Notes: generated from the letters alone by a model not told the origin. 64,000 nt of DNA from Acinetobacter sp. ANC 4169 (GCF_002135355.1 NZ_NEGE01000009.1:62001-126000); one strand, 5' to 3'. Numbered from the stretch's first letter, positions 9,650 through 18,902 are shown. Program-made: numbers and translations.

Positions 9650-10234
9650 TTAAACACCTTTGAACTGAGTCAAAGCCTGTTTCTTTTTCACCTGTTCCCA
9701 CTGCCACCAGCCAAAAGCAGCCAGCCCCACGAAAGCAGCATATAAACCGGCAGTCAAGAATAGGTCCTTATATATAAACATGCCGACATAAATGATATCG
9801 ACAAACACCCACAGTACCCAAGTGGCAATATGTTTACGACTGGTCCAATAAGTGGCCAACAGACTAAACGCAGCCAGTTGTGAATCCAACATCGGTACTG
9901 CAGCATCGGTAAAATGTTTCAGGGTTAAACCAAAAATCAACCCACCCACAGCGGCTAACAGCATCTGGAAAAAGACCGTTTTTTTGGCTATCGGCTCAAT
10001 GCGAATTTCATGATCTTGCTGTTTGCCCTTCAGCCAATGATAGAAGCCGTAAAAGTTAACAACCATGAAAAAGAACTGCAATATGGTTTCACCATAGAGC
10101 TTAAATTGATAAAAAAGATAGGCATACAAGACAAAGGCTGCAAAGTTAAACCACCAGCACCACATGTTGCGTTTAATGGTGAGTGCCACCCCAATAAGAC
10201 TAATAATAACTGCAACAATTTCTAAAGCTGACAT
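9650..10234 (-). CDS. pnuC: Nicotinamide riboside/mononucleotide transporter PnuC
   Basis: 194 residues from the ATG at 10234 (MSALEIVAVIISLIGV). A frame opens further upstream (to 10330), but PnuC proteins normally start at this first helix. Seven or so membrane helices are visible. Family motifs are NMWCWWFNFAAFVLYAYLF near the N-terminus and TYWTSRKHIATWVLWVFVDIIYVGMFIYKD, the conserved W-x(n)-W-x-x-V-D-x-x-Y segment that lines the substrate path. PnuC admits nicotinamide riboside, which is trapped by phosphorylation for NAD salvage. A NadR-like kinase is not next to it. Confidence 0.88.
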   Translation of the reverse strand: MSALEIVAVIISLIGVALTIKRNMWCWWFNFAAFVLYAYLFYQFKLYGETILQFFFMVVNFYGFYHWLKGKQQDHEIRIEPIAKKTVFFQMLLAAVGGLIFGLTLKHFTDAAVPMLDSQLAAFSLLATYWTSRKHIATWVLWVFVDIIYVGMFIYKDLFLTAGLYAAFVGLAAFGWWQWEQVKKKQALTQFKGV

Positions 10235-10453
10235 GGCAATAATCAAACCGCTAAATAGTGTTGCTATTATGAAAAAAATGGCCCTGAACGCAAGAAAAAT
10301 TATAACCATTGCTGTACAGCATCTGACCATCTGCCCCTTCTAGCACATAGGTTTTTTTACCGCAGTAGCGAACATAAAATTTGACTGGGCAGGTTTGACA
10401 GTTTTCTAACAATCGTTTAAAAACTTAAAAAACAGTCTCTCTGGAAAATAACA

Positions 10454-11239
10454 ATGTCTCAACAACAAGGAAAAGTCAGCCGGGAAATTCGCGGGTCTCT
10501 ACTTTTGATTGGCCTGGATCGTACTGCAAAAAGAAATGCCTTTGATAGCCATATGATTCATGACTTGTCGCTGGCCTTAACCGAATATGAAGACCATCCG
10601 GAATTACGCTGTGCGGTCATTTTTGCCCATGGTGATCATTTCACTGCCGGACTGGATCTGGTGGAGTTGCAAGCCAAACTGCAAACAGGCGTATTTGATT
10701 TTGAACACGGTCAAATCAACCCTTGGGGCACCAGCTCAAGACCACGCAAAAAACCGGTGATTGTTGCGGTACAAGGCATTTGTTATACCGCAGGCATCGA
10801 ACTGATGCTGAATGCAGATATCGTCATTGCGCAAGACAATTGCCAGTTCGCGCAAATGGAAGTGCAGCGTGGCATTTTACCCTTTGGCGGTGCAACCGTC
10901 CGTTTTGTACAGGCTGCGGGCTGGACTAAAGCCATGCGCTATTTGCTGACTGGCGATCACTTTGATGCTGCAACAGCCCTGGATTTAAACCTGATTACTG
11001 AAATTACCCCTGAATCCCCACTGCAACGTGCCATTGATCTGGCCGAACATATTGCACAAGCCGCACCACTGGCTGTTCAGGCAACACTGGCTTCTGCCAA
11101 GGAGGCCGCTGAACAGGGAGCCGAAACTGCCTTTGCCAATTTGCAGCAGCATCTTACCCCCTTGCTCAAAACGCAGGATGTGCAAGAAGGTGTCATGGCA
11201 ATGCTGCAACGTCGCGCCCCTGAATTTAAAGGTCGATAA
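10454..11239 (+). CDS. Enoyl-CoA hydratase/isomerase (crotonase) family protein
   Basis: 261 residues, the standard length. The crotonase fold is shown by KRNAFDSHMI (adenine-binding loop), HGDHFTAGLDL and GICYTAGIELMLNADIVIA, which together supply the oxyanion hole, and FAQMEVQRGILPFGGATVRF. Where canonical hydratases have one or two catalytic Glu in the EVxxG and E-LG segments, this protein has MEVQRGI and GGAT. The reaction is therefore uncertain. Typical Acinetobacter annotation is crotonase/enoyl-CoA hydratase family. It is followed after 44 bp by an alpha/beta hydrolase and then a TetR regulator in the same direction. Confidence 0.83.
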   Translation: MSQQQGKVSREIRGSLLLIGLDRTAKRNAFDSHMIHDLSLALTEYEDHPELRCAVIFAHGDHFTAGLDLVELQAKLQTGVFDFEHGQINPWGTSSRPRKKPVIVAVQGICYTAGIELMLNADIVIAQDNCQFAQMEVQRGILPFGGATVRFVQAAGWTKAMRYLLTGDHFDAATALDLNLITEITPESPLQRAIDLAEHIAQAAPLAVQATLASAKEAAEQGAETAFANLQQHLTPLLKTQDVQEGVMAMLQRRAPEFKGR

Positions 11240-11283
11240 GTAAATAGCCAACGGTCTAAATTCAATAACAATACGAGTTTGCT

Positions 11284-12204
11284 ATGCCGAATTTCAATCC
11301 AAAAACACAGGGTCCGCAATTCAGCCGCTGTGCTCAATCATTCCTGGCTACCGATGGCTATCCACTGTGGGGAACGCTTTACACCCCAGCTCAGGCAATC
11401 AAAGCCAATATTGTGCTGTCCAGTGCAACCGGTGTACCACAGGAGTTCTATCGCCGCTTTGCCGAATATATGACCCAGTTTGGTTATCAGGTACTGACTT
11501 TTGATTATCGTGGTGTGGGGCAATCAGCCCCTGCCAGTCTCAAAGGCTTTAAGATGTCCTATCTGGATTGGGGAGCATTGGATCTTGCCGGAGCAATTGA
11601 CTATCTGGCCCAGGATCGACTACCAATCTTTATGGTCGGTCATTCCTATGGCGGACAGGCGCTGGGACTAACCCCAAATCATGACAAAGTTACCGCCATG
11701 TATTGCTTGGGTACCGGTGCCGGCTGGCATGGCTATATGCCGTTTAAGGAAAAGGTCAAAGTTCAGGTCATCTGGAATATTGTATTCCCGCCAATGGTTG
11801 CGCTTAAAGGTTACTTGCCCTGGAGCAAGCTGAAAATGGGGGCAGATTTACCGATTGATGTCTATAAACAGTGGCGCAAATGGTGTAAAAACCCAACCTA
11901 CTTCTTTGCCGACCCAGAACAGCAGGCCTTAATTCAGCAATATGCACAAGTCAAAACCCCGATTTATGCCGTTTCTGCACTGGATGATGACTGGGCCCTC
12001 CCCAATTCACGGCATGCCTTTATGCAACATTATGCTCAGGCACCCATGCAGTTTATTAATATTGCCGCTACCGATTATGGCCTGAAACAGATTGGTCATA
12101 TGGGCTATTTCCGTAAAGGTTCGGAAAAAATCTGGGATGAAATATGCCACACTTTCGATCAGCAACTTCCCCAACCAATCCAACAACACACCAATAGCGA
12201 TTAA
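11284..12204 (+). CDS. Alpha/beta-fold hydrolase
   Basis: 306 residues, no signal peptide. The nucleophile elbow is GHSYGGQ (Ser about 122). An HG-like loop lies at SSATGVPQEFYRRFAEYM and the core strand at VLTFDYRGVGQS. A late acid is likely in SALDDDWALP and the catalytic His in QIGHMGYFR near residue 280. It belongs to the serine hydrolases related to bacterial YheT/serine aminopeptidase-like proteins; the substrate is unknown. It probably belongs to the crotonase-hydrolase-TetR transcription unit and could act on acyl-CoA, ester or lipid substrates, by inference. Confidence 0.8.
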   Translation: MPNFNPKTQGPQFSRCAQSFLATDGYPLWGTLYTPAQAIKANIVLSSATGVPQEFYRRFAEYMTQFGYQVLTFDYRGVGQSAPASLKGFKMSYLDWGALDLAGAIDYLAQDRLPIFMVGHSYGGQALGLTPNHDKVTAMYCLGTGAGWHGYMPFKEKVKVQVIWNIVFPPMVALKGYLPWSKLKMGADLPIDVYKQWRKWCKNPTYFFADPEQQALIQQYAQVKTPIYAVSALDDDWALPNSRHAFMQHYAQAPMQFINIAATDYGLKQIGHMGYFRKGSEKIWDEICHTFDQQLPQPIQQHTNSD

Positions 12205-12210
12205 GCACAG

Positions 12211-12816
12211 ATGCGCCCACAAAAACTGAGCCGAGAACAAATTTTGAATATCAGTGCCTTGCAATTCAAGCGCTATGGCTATGCTGCGACCAGTATGGAG
12301 ATACTGGCCAAAGCCTGTGGACTCAGTAAAGCCTCTTTTTACTATTATTATCCCAGTAAAGAGGCCTTGCTGATGGATGTACTGGAACTGACCCGACAGT
12401 ATTTAAATACACATTTGTTTAGGCATTGCTTAGAGGATGGAGTTTGCATCAGCCAACAGTTCGAGCAGATGCACGAACGTGCGATCCGGTTTTTTAGTGA
12501 TGAAGTCAAGGGCTGTTTAATCGGCATCATTTCAATTGAAGCACGCTATCAGTCTGCTGAAATTTTAGAAAAAATTCGCGCTATTTTTCAGGATTGGGAA
12601 ATGGCATTTTATCAATTATTTAAAATGCAGCTTGCAGAACAGGAGGCTAAAATTTTGGCAAAACAAAGTTTGGCCGATTATGAAGGGGCAATTTTAATGT
12701 ATCGCCTGAATGATGAGCTGTTTTATCTGGATCAGGTCAAGCAACGTATCTTAAAGCAGTTGGTTAAAAAGAGTGAGTACCTGGATAAAAACCAGAACCC
12801 TTTAGTTGAAGGTTAA
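12211..12816 (+). CDS. TetR/AcrR family regulator
   Basis: 201 residues. The N-terminal HTH, SREQILNISALQFKRYGYAATSMEILAKACGLSKASFYYYYPSKEALL, is a textbook TetR domain; the C-terminal ligand domain is not identifiable. It starts 6 bp after the hydrolase stop, suggesting it is translated from the same mRNA and regulates the crotonase-hydrolase operon. Many TetR proteins in such settings sense acyl-CoA or lipophilic compounds. No palindromic operator stood out in front of the crotonase gene. Confidence 0.88.
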   Translation: MRPQKLSREQILNISALQFKRYGYAATSMEILAKACGLSKASFYYYYPSKEALLMDVLELTRQYLNTHLFRHCLEDGVCISQQFEQMHERAIRFFSDEVKGCLIGIISIEARYQSAEILEKIRAIFQDWEMAFYQLFKMQLAEQEAKILAKQSLADYEGAILMYRLNDELFYLDQVKQRILKQLVKKSEYLDKNQNPLVEG

Positions 12817-12849
12817 CGATGATATAAGCAATTCGGGCAGCTGCTTAAA

Positions 12850-13332
12850 TCAAACGCGATGAGGCCGCTCCTTGAATTCACACTTATGCTCACAGCCAAA
12901 ACGGTCAATATGGGTATAAAACACGCCATAGCGTCCGACGTAATATTCTAAAGACTGGTCATAGAAGGTCCAGTAAATCGACCATTCGCCTAGGTCCAGC
13001 TTGCGAATCCGGGTTTGTGCCTTGGCGGGCAGTTTTTTTAAAATACCTTCTTGAACGACAATAGCCTGACTTAAATTACGTTCAGTCAGATGACGTTCAA
13101 AAAACATCTGGCAAACATCATCAAACAGTTGTTGTTCATATTCCTCCACCTCCTCTACCCGTTCTTTCGGTGAAGACAAGGACTGTGCCGAGGTTGCATC
13201 GGGTTTGATTAAATCGGTGAGTCGCTTGATTCTGAATTGTTGAGCATGTTGATTAATCTGAATTTTACAAAATATTTTCCAAAGCACAATCAGCCCAAGA
13301 AAAAGACATAACCCCAAGAGTATTTTCAGCAT
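12850..13332 (-). CDS. Unknown protein with one N-terminal membrane anchor
   Basis: 160 residues. Residues 2-22 are a hydrophobic helix (LLGLCLFLGLIVLW), followed by a basic, then charged linker with an acidic run (ERVEEVEEYEQQLFDD) and a compact C-terminal domain rich in aromatics (GEWSIYWTFYDQSLEYYVGRYGVFYTHIDRFGCEHKCEF). The C-terminal pair of Cys and His (GCEHKCEF) could bind metal or form a disulphide. No known family was recognised. It is convergent with the TetR gene; its upstream flank holds a repeat family B element. Confidence 0.55.
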   Translation of the reverse strand: MLKILLGLCLFLGLIVLWKIFCKIQINQHAQQFRIKRLTDLIKPDATSAQSLSSPKERVEEVEEYEQQLFDDVCQMFFERHLTERNLSQAIVVQEGILKKLPAKAQTRIRKLDLGEWSIYWTFYDQSLEYYVGRYGVFYTHIDRFGCEHKCEFKERPHRV

Positions 13333-13432
13333 AGCGTCACTCTCATGAATAAATAATTATTATTTTTATATTATATAAAACAATTTGAACAAAAATTACA
13401 CAACTTTTAAAATATTATGCTATAAAAAAAAT

Positions 13433-13699
13433 AGGGTCTATTAACATTTCATAGATAGCTTGCGCTGTAGGCTAAAATTGAGCAGATAAGGCATGAAACG
13501 AAGATAATAGCGAGACTATTTTCAAGTTTCATAACGAAATCTGAGATAATTTTAGCCACAGCCCTACGGGACGACACATATTTTTGCTGCTATATCGTTA
13601 CAAAGCAGTCATTTAGAATGACTAAATTTCCTGCTTTTCGCCTCATATCAGCTAAAAATATGTGTCGTCGCAATCATAGATGAAGTGTCAATAGACCCT
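13433..13699. mobile_element. Repeat family B, copy 1: MITE-like element
   Basis: 267 bp, non-coding, with 20-bp terminal inverted repeats AGGGTCTATTAACATTTCAT and AGGGTCTATTGACACTTCAT (18 of 20 identical). The internal sequence, including GCTGTAGGCTAAAATTGAG and a GTCATT-TAG-AATGAC hairpin, recurs in opposite orientation at 39229-39552. No clear target duplication is visible. End sequences of the GGGTCTGTTGAC type occur in IS5/IS427-like elements, which could be the source of the transposase; this is a guess. Confidence 0.75.
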
Positions 13700-13722
13700 T
13701 ATGATTCTACGGAACTTTACTC

Positions 13723-13863
13723 ATGTTTCCTCTTTCATCTGCTCAAGCTACGCCGGTTACTTGCTTCGCTTTGGACCTTCAAGTCTACAAGGCAAGTTCA
13801 CGACGTGTGCAGTTTTTACATGAGGTGCCTTGGAATCTGTACCATGATGATGATTTAGAATAA
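13723..13863 (+). CDS. Candidate 46-residue small protein
   Basis: A short open frame ATG to TAA sits between repeat B copy 1 and a good terminator (13885-13914), giving it a complete gene layout. The product starts MFPLSSAQATPVTCFALDL, continues with a basic stretch (YKASSRRVQF) and ends in an acidic tail (YHDDDLE). There is a weak GGAA motif about 11 bases upstream. It lies 74 bp ahead of the EamA exporter gene and could alternatively be a leader peptide. No family was recognised. Confidence 0.42.
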   Translation: MFPLSSAQATPVTCFALDLQVYKASSRRVQFLHEVPWNLYHDDDLE

Positions 13864-13884
13864 TCACCACCCAATAAATACCCC

Positions 13885-13914
13885 AAGGTCGCCTCAACAG
13901 CGGCCTTTTTTATT
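13885..13914 (+). terminator. Terminator between the small ORF and the EamA gene
   Basis: Stem AAGGTCGC / GCGGCCTT (one G-T pair) around a seven-base loop, followed by a T tract. It precedes the EamA start by about 24 bp, so it either ends the small-ORF transcript or acts as an attenuator for the exporter. Confidence 0.7.
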
Positions 13915-13937
13915 GCCTAAAAATAAGGAAAAAGCTG

Positions 13938-14891
13938 ATGAATAATTCAATCAAGAATAATGACTTCCCCTCGCCACTGTCCGAGCCGGTTGTAGCCCCT
14001 TTTAACCCAAACTCACGCTTCGCTACAGCCGGTCAATTTGTAACTGTTGTACTGATCTGGTCACTGACACCACTTGCAGCCGTCTGGACAGTGCAGGAAA
14101 TTCATTGGGCGTGGGGCTTATTTATCCGATTTAGCTTGGCCATTCCAATTGCCTTGGCCTGTCAGGCCTGCTTCAAGGTCAAAGTTCCCGTACACCCGCA
14201 AGCTTTGCTGAGTTATGCCGCGGGTGCTCTTGGCCTGTTTGCCTCCATGACCTTTTGCTACCTGGGCGCATCCAAGGTGCCTTCCACAGTCATTTCAATC
14301 ATCTACGGCAGCGCTCCCTTGGTTTCTGGTTTAATCGCCATTTATATTTTTCACAGTGAAAAGTTTAACGCCTATCAATGGCTCGGCTTGGGTCTAGGGA
14401 TGCTGGGCATGTATTTTGCGCTGGGTTTAAACGCACAAAATCTGCTACTCAATCGACTTGGCATTGCACTGGAAATCGTGGCCATGCTGTTATATGTGCT
14501 TTCTGCATTTGCAGTGCGTGCTGTGGCTGCAAATATCCATCCACTGAGTCAGATGACCGGTACTACAATCATGTCATGGCTGGGTTATTGTTGTTTGCTG
14601 CCTTTTTTCTGGTCAGAGATGCCTGATAAGCTGCCTTCATTACAAACTCATATTGCTCTCATTTATAGTGCGGTTTTTTCATCGGTACTGGCGATGATTT
14701 TTTATTATCAGCTGCTCAATAAAGTCAATCCAACCACGCTGATGCTGATGAACATCATGAGCCCGGTACTGGCTACGCTGTGGGGCACATGGCTTAATCA
14801 TGAAGCTCTAAATTCTCATTTCATTTTAGGGCTGTTATTACTCTGTTCAGGTTTAGCCCTCTATGCTTTGCAAATACGTAGTAAACATTAA
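13938..14891 (+). CDS. EamA/DMT-family transporter
   Basis: 317 residues, about ten membrane helices in two EamA repeats (about 35-160 and 175-310). VTVVLIWSLTPLAAVWTVQE at the start, SMTFCYLGASKVPSTVISIIYGSAPLV in repeat 1 and SVLAMIFYYQLLNKVNPTTL in repeat 2 are typical of drug/metabolite exporters. The long hydrophilic N-terminus (about 30 residues) is cytoplasmic. The substrate is unknown; amino-acid or small-metabolite export is the family norm. AAGGAA precedes the ATG at good distance. Confidence 0.83.
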   Translation: MNNSIKNNDFPSPLSEPVVAPFNPNSRFATAGQFVTVVLIWSLTPLAAVWTVQEIHWAWGLFIRFSLAIPIALACQACFKVKVPVHPQALLSYAAGALGLFASMTFCYLGASKVPSTVISIIYGSAPLVSGLIAIYIFHSEKFNAYQWLGLGLGMLGMYFALGLNAQNLLLNRLGIALEIVAMLLYVLSAFAVRAVAANIHPLSQMTGTTIMSWLGYCCLLPFFWSEMPDKLPSLQTHIALIYSAVFSSVLAMIFYYQLLNKVNPTTLMLMNIMSPVLATLWGTWLNHEALNSHFILGLLLLCSGLALYALQIRSKH

Positions 14892-14900
14892 ATAGCATAG

Positions 14901-14936
14901 AAAAAATCCCGAGCCGGATGCAGACTCGGGATTTGC
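14901..14936. terminator. Bidirectional terminator between EamA gene and pgaD
   Basis: 10-bp stem AAATCCCGAG / CTCGGGATTT with a GC-rich loop, A tract on the left and short T run on the right. Confidence 0.78.
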
Positions 14937-14964
14937 TCAATTCTAAATTTAAGCAAAAAAGCTT

Positions 14965-15378
14965 TTATTCAAGGTGAATAATTTTGCCGTGTTCGTCATG
15001 ATGAACCACTGTGACCTTTTGCTGGCGTCCCTGTTCGATTTCTTCAACAGCTAAACCAAAATGTTGCCCATAATCGGAGACATTTTTAGCAGACGTAGTC
15101 TTTACTGTTTTTGCAGGAACAAAATTCGACCATAAAAGCAAGGCCACAGCACAAGCCAATAAAGCACTTACGCCATGTTCAATACCTAAGCCAAAAGCAG
15201 AAAAAAGTTGATGAAACACATGATTTTTTTGCAGGCTCAAAACACCCATCACAATCAGTAACGGTCGCCATAGCAACAGCCACACCGCCCACATCATGGC
15301 GGTAGAGGTATTCGACGCATAACGTTTATGCCACGGCAAGCAATGACGCAAATCAATAATTAAAGGATTATTTTTCAT
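14965..15378 (-). CDS. pgaD: Poly-N-acetylglucosamine synthesis protein PgaD
   Basis: 137 residues with two membrane helices (about 26-46 and 68-88). IIDLRHCLPWHKRYASNTSTAMMWAVWLLLWRPL is the family start (the basic R/W-rich segment before helix 1), and the C-terminal tail is cytoplasmic. PgaD pairs with the glycosyltransferase PgaC. In E. coli, c-di-GMP binds at the PgaC-PgaD interface and activates polymer synthesis; the system is known from established work on PNAG. Its ATG lies inside the 3' end of pgaC (11-bp overlap), so the two are translationally coupled. Confidence 0.88.
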   Translation of the reverse strand: MKNNPLIIDLRHCLPWHKRYASNTSTAMMWAVWLLLWRPLLIVMGVLSLQKNHVFHQLFSAFGLGIEHGVSALLACAVALLLWSNFVPAKTVKTTSAKNVSDYGQHFGLAVEEIEQGRQQKVTVVHHDEHGKIIHLE

Positions 15379-16660
15379 GGATCACTTGCTCATTATTGGA
15401 GGTTGAATGGCGCATCCCGCGGTCTGGACTGACCCAGCGTGCGCGCTGGCCATGACCACGTAACAAAACTTTAGGGAATGCCACAATACTGGCCGTCAGG
15501 GTGATCAGCCAGAATACGAATGGATACCAGATCATCCAGAAGTAATTTTTGCCCAGTGAATGTTCATAACGGCTGTCCATCCATTTGCTCATGGCAAACT
15601 GTAACAGGCAGGTTATGCCCAATAACAAACCTGTGCCATAAGGTAGAAATGGCGAACTGATCCCCGATATGCCTAGTGGGACAATAAAATGCACCAACCA
15701 AAGGATGGCCATAAACAGCATTAAATAAGACCAGATCAGTGTCAGGATCAATTCACAGAGCAAGGGCCATAAAAAATTCAGTTTTGGTTGAAACAGCACA
15801 TCTATATTTTTAATCAGTACCTGTGCCCCACCCATGGCCCAGCGCAAGCGCTGTTTCCATAAACCCTTAAAGGTTTCCGGCATTAAAATCCACACCAGAG
15901 CATTCGGTTCAAAGTGAATATTCCATCCCGCACGTTGCAGCTTCCAGGTAATGTCGATATCTTCAGTCAGCATATTAGGGGACCAGTAGCCCACTTCATG
16001 TACGGCACTTTTACGAAAGGCGGTAATCACGCCAGAGACGGTAAACAGTCGTCCAAAGCTACGTTGTGCCCGTTTAATCATGCCGACTATGGAAGAAAAC
16101 TCTCCCACCTGAATACGACCAATCAGGGTAGAACGGGTACGAATTCGTGGATTCCCTGTAACCGCAGCCACGGTTTCATCTTGCAGAAAATGCCGTAGCA
16201 TCCAGGTCGCGGCATGCGGATCAAGCAAGGCATCGCCATCGATGCCGAGCAAATATTCTGCATCTGTAAGCAGGCTTCCAGCCTGTAGTGCCATAGCCTT
16301 GCCCTGATTATGCGCCAAATGCACCACACGTAATTTTTCGTGCTGATCTGCCAGACGGTTTAACACGGAGGCGGTGTTATCCGAACTGCCATCATTAATG
16401 GCAATGACTTCAAAGTTTGGATAATCCAGTGCCAGCGCATGGCTGAGTGTTTCTTCAGCGTTGTCGCCCTCGTTAAAACAAGGTACCAGCACTGCCACTT
16501 TAGGATAATAAGGCAGTGCTTCAGGCTGTTGAAATGGCGGATCCTGTCGCTCTTTCCAATAGAAAATCAGTGCACCGATCATCCATAAATACGACATAAA
16601 TAATGGATAATAAAAAACGAAGTGCAATGCAGAATGCCAAAAATGCTGCAGCGTTGACAT
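15368..16660 (-). CDS. pgaC: Poly-beta-1,6-N-acetylglucosamine synthase PgaC
   Basis: 430 residues. An N-terminal membrane segment (about 13-35) is followed by a GT2 glycosyltransferase domain with VPCFNEGDN, the DGD motif at 141-143 (UDP-GlcNAc and metal binding), TED at 232-234 (catalytic base) and QRLRW at 270-274 (processivity motif), then three or four C-terminal helices. It polymerises UDP-GlcNAc into poly-GlcNAc and passes it across the inner membrane. AAAGGA stands just before the ATG. It sits 12 bp after pgaB and overlaps pgaD, in the operon order B-C-D. Confidence 0.93.
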   Translation of the reverse strand: MSTLQHFWHSALHFVFYYPLFMSYLWMIGALIFYWKERQDPPFQQPEALPYYPKVAVLVPCFNEGDNAEETLSHALALDYPNFEVIAINDGSSDNTASVLNRLADQHEKLRVVHLAHNQGKAMALQAGSLLTDAEYLLGIDGDALLDPHAATWMLRHFLQDETVAAVTGNPRIRTRSTLIGRIQVGEFSSIVGMIKRAQRSFGRLFTVSGVITAFRKSAVHEVGYWSPNMLTEDIDITWKLQRAGWNIHFEPNALVWILMPETFKGLWKQRLRWAMGGAQVLIKNIDVLFQPKLNFLWPLLCELILTLIWSYLMLFMAILWLVHFIVPLGISGISSPFLPYGTGLLLGITCLLQFAMSKWMDSRYEHSLGKNYFWMIWYPFVFWLITLTASIVAFPKVLLRGHGQRARWVSPDRGMRHSTSNNEQVIHEK

Positions 16661-16671
16661 ATAGAATTCCT

Positions 16672-18666
16672 TTAAGGAATAAGTTTGCTGGATTTCATAT
16701 CAAAGGCTTTGCGCATTACGTGAGTATCTGGATAGTCCTGAATCGGATCATCCGGATAGTACGCTTCATGCATCACACCTTGGCTATATAAAGACTCAAT
16801 GGTTTTTGCCATTTCATCTGAGGGAACCCTTTGATTGGTTCGCCAGTTCACCGACTGTAATTCAAAGACGGTTTTCTTCATGCCATTGGGATATTGCTTC
16901 ACACGATTGACGATATCGCGATAAAAAGCATCGTTATCTGTGGCTTGCTCCATATAGGGCATCGCCATGATTGCAGTGAAGTCATAACGGTTAATCGACT
17001 GTTCCAAAGACTGTGAATACCAGTTTTCCGCATAAGGTTTCAGGGCAACTTGTGCATACAAGTTACGTGCAGTCAGCAAAAACGGATGATACTGGCGGAC
17101 TTCTTGCGCCAGTTGCATGGCGAAGTCATCAATATATTGGGTTTTGAACGCGGTCCACTTTTCCAGGTCGGCATCATTATTTCGAATTTTCGCCAGATCT
17201 GTCGGTAAGCCAATAGAGGCATAGGCATGCAAGGCTTCGGGACTGGCATCTTCATAGTCAGATAAAGTGGTGTCATCGTGGAATAAAATACCGTTAAATG
17301 GCACTGACTTGGCCAGGTCCTGATAAATACCGGCAATGGTTTTACGCGCATCGGCAGAAAAAGGACTTAAACGGTGATAGCCCATATTCAGATGCTCGGA
17401 ATCATCGGCTTGCTGGGTCACCACCACATCTTTAGCCACCGGATTATTTTTAGGGAGGTCCCAGGCCAATAACGGCATCCAGGCATAGACCCGACTGACT
17501 TGGGTACGGGTTTGAATTTGCCAGGCCACCCGGTTAAACAGGTCTGCACGCATCGGTAGATAACGGTTCGGGAAATACACCATATCCGCAGAACCATTGG
17601 CATCCGGATCAGAAAAGGCTTGTAGATACACAGTATTGACTTTCATTGCCACAATCCGGTCGAGCAAGTGATCCAGATTGCGTTCTTGCTGAATTGGATC
17701 TTTGTCGTAAATGTAATCCAGATCGATATGCATGATTTTTTGCGGACGGTTATTGTCGCCTAAATGTTGCTGACGGTTTTGAATTTCCTGAGCCAAATCC
17801 GCCGTAGTCATATTGCCTTCAATCAGAATACGGTTAAGCTGCCCCAAAGAACCTTGCGCAGAATCTGCACCGTCATCCAGACTAATGGCCACTGGCATAC
17901 CTAACTGTTTGGCAATTTTCACGGTTTGCATGGTGTAATGCCCATAAGGCCATACCATCACCCGTGGTGCTTTTAAGCCGTGGGCACTCAATAACTGGTT
18001 ATTCTTTTTTAAATCATTGCTAATCCGTTGTTGATAATGGCGATCGGTTTCATAGCTTGCAGATTTAGGATCATATAACCGGGTGACTGCCGCCGGTTCC
18101 ATATTGCCTTGCGGATTGCCCAAGATGCCGCGATGCAGGTTATAGCTATGACTGGCAATTTCGACCAGGCCACTGTCTTGCATCTGTTTTAATTCGGCCC
18201 AAGACAACATTTGATTGCGCTGAATTTTCTCGCCTGAGAAGTCAATGCTTTTCCCTGCTTTAGGCTCTAGCCATGAACCCACCACTGCCAGTACCACTGG
18301 AATTTTATTGGCTTTGGTAATCGGATAAGCATTTTTATAAAATGAAGCATAGCCATCATCAACCGTCAATAAAACCGGCTTGCTGGGTAAATGATATTTG
18401 CCTTGATGTGCTTTAATCAGCTGATCGACATTAATAAAATGAAAGCCATTATTTTTAAGCCAGCTAATATGTTGCTGAAACTGCTGAGTCGTTACTGAAT
18501 AGTCAGGAATCAGTGCCGATTTACCATCGGTAATTTCATGATAGCCAATCACCGTAAGGGTGGGATTGTTGGTTGGCAGTGTTTTACTCCAGGCTAAATG
18601 AGGCATCTGACATAAAACGGCGGAAAGAGAAGCAGAAAGCAAGGTGGATAGCAAGCGAATCTTCAT
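16672..18666 (-). CDS. pgaB: Poly-GlcNAc N-deacetylase PgaB
   Basis: 664 residues from the ATG at 18666; the frame extends upstream to 18720 but the signal peptide (MKIRLLSTLLSASLSAVL) begins here. The deacetylase domain (about 35-290) holds LTVDDGY with the catalytic Asp pair near 103-104 and IASHSYNLH with metal-binding His near 173 and 178. The C-terminal half (about 310-655) is the GHL13-type glycoside hydrolase domain starting IMHIDLDYIYDKD. E. coli PgaB is a lipoprotein, but here the only cysteine near the signal (AVLCQ) is a poor lipobox. It partly deacetylates PNAG for export. It is the first pga gene; pgaA is not upstream. Confidence 0.93.
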   Translation of the reverse strand: MKIRLLSTLLSASLSAVLCQMPHLAWSKTLPTNNPTLTVIGYHEITDGKSALIPDYSVTTQQFQQHISWLKNNGFHFINVDQLIKAHQGKYHLPSKPVLLTVDDGYASFYKNAYPITKANKIPVVLAVVGSWLEPKAGKSIDFSGEKIQRNQMLSWAELKQMQDSGLVEIASHSYNLHRGILGNPQGNMEPAAVTRLYDPKSASYETDRHYQQRISNDLKKNNQLLSAHGLKAPRVMVWPYGHYTMQTVKIAKQLGMPVAISLDDGADSAQGSLGQLNRILIEGNMTTADLAQEIQNRQQHLGDNNRPQKIMHIDLDYIYDKDPIQQERNLDHLLDRIVAMKVNTVYLQAFSDPDANGSADMVYFPNRYLPMRADLFNRVAWQIQTRTQVSRVYAWMPLLAWDLPKNNPVAKDVVVTQQADDSEHLNMGYHRLSPFSADARKTIAGIYQDLAKSVPFNGILFHDDTTLSDYEDASPEALHAYASIGLPTDLAKIRNNDADLEKWTAFKTQYIDDFAMQLAQEVRQYHPFLLTARNLYAQVALKPYAENWYSQSLEQSINRYDFTAIMAMPYMEQATDNDAFYRDIVNRVKQYPNGMKKTVFELQSVNWRTNQRVPSDEMAKTIESLYSQGVMHEAYYPDDPIQDYPDTHVMRKAFDMKSSKLIP

Positions 18667-18902
18667 TGAATGGTGCTCAAAAATCATTTTATGCTCTGAA
18701 CACGCAGCATCATTGATCAATAGAAAACGACCCTTTTCATGATTTACGCCATTCAGAACTTTGAATCTGTATTTTTATCCAACCAAGCTGAAATGAAGCT
18801 TAAAAAATAATAGTTTTTTTAAAATTAAGTATTTAAATAATGAAATGAGCAAGCAGTATTTTAAGTTATATACATTTTTTTAATTAAAAGTGCTTAAAAA
18901 AA

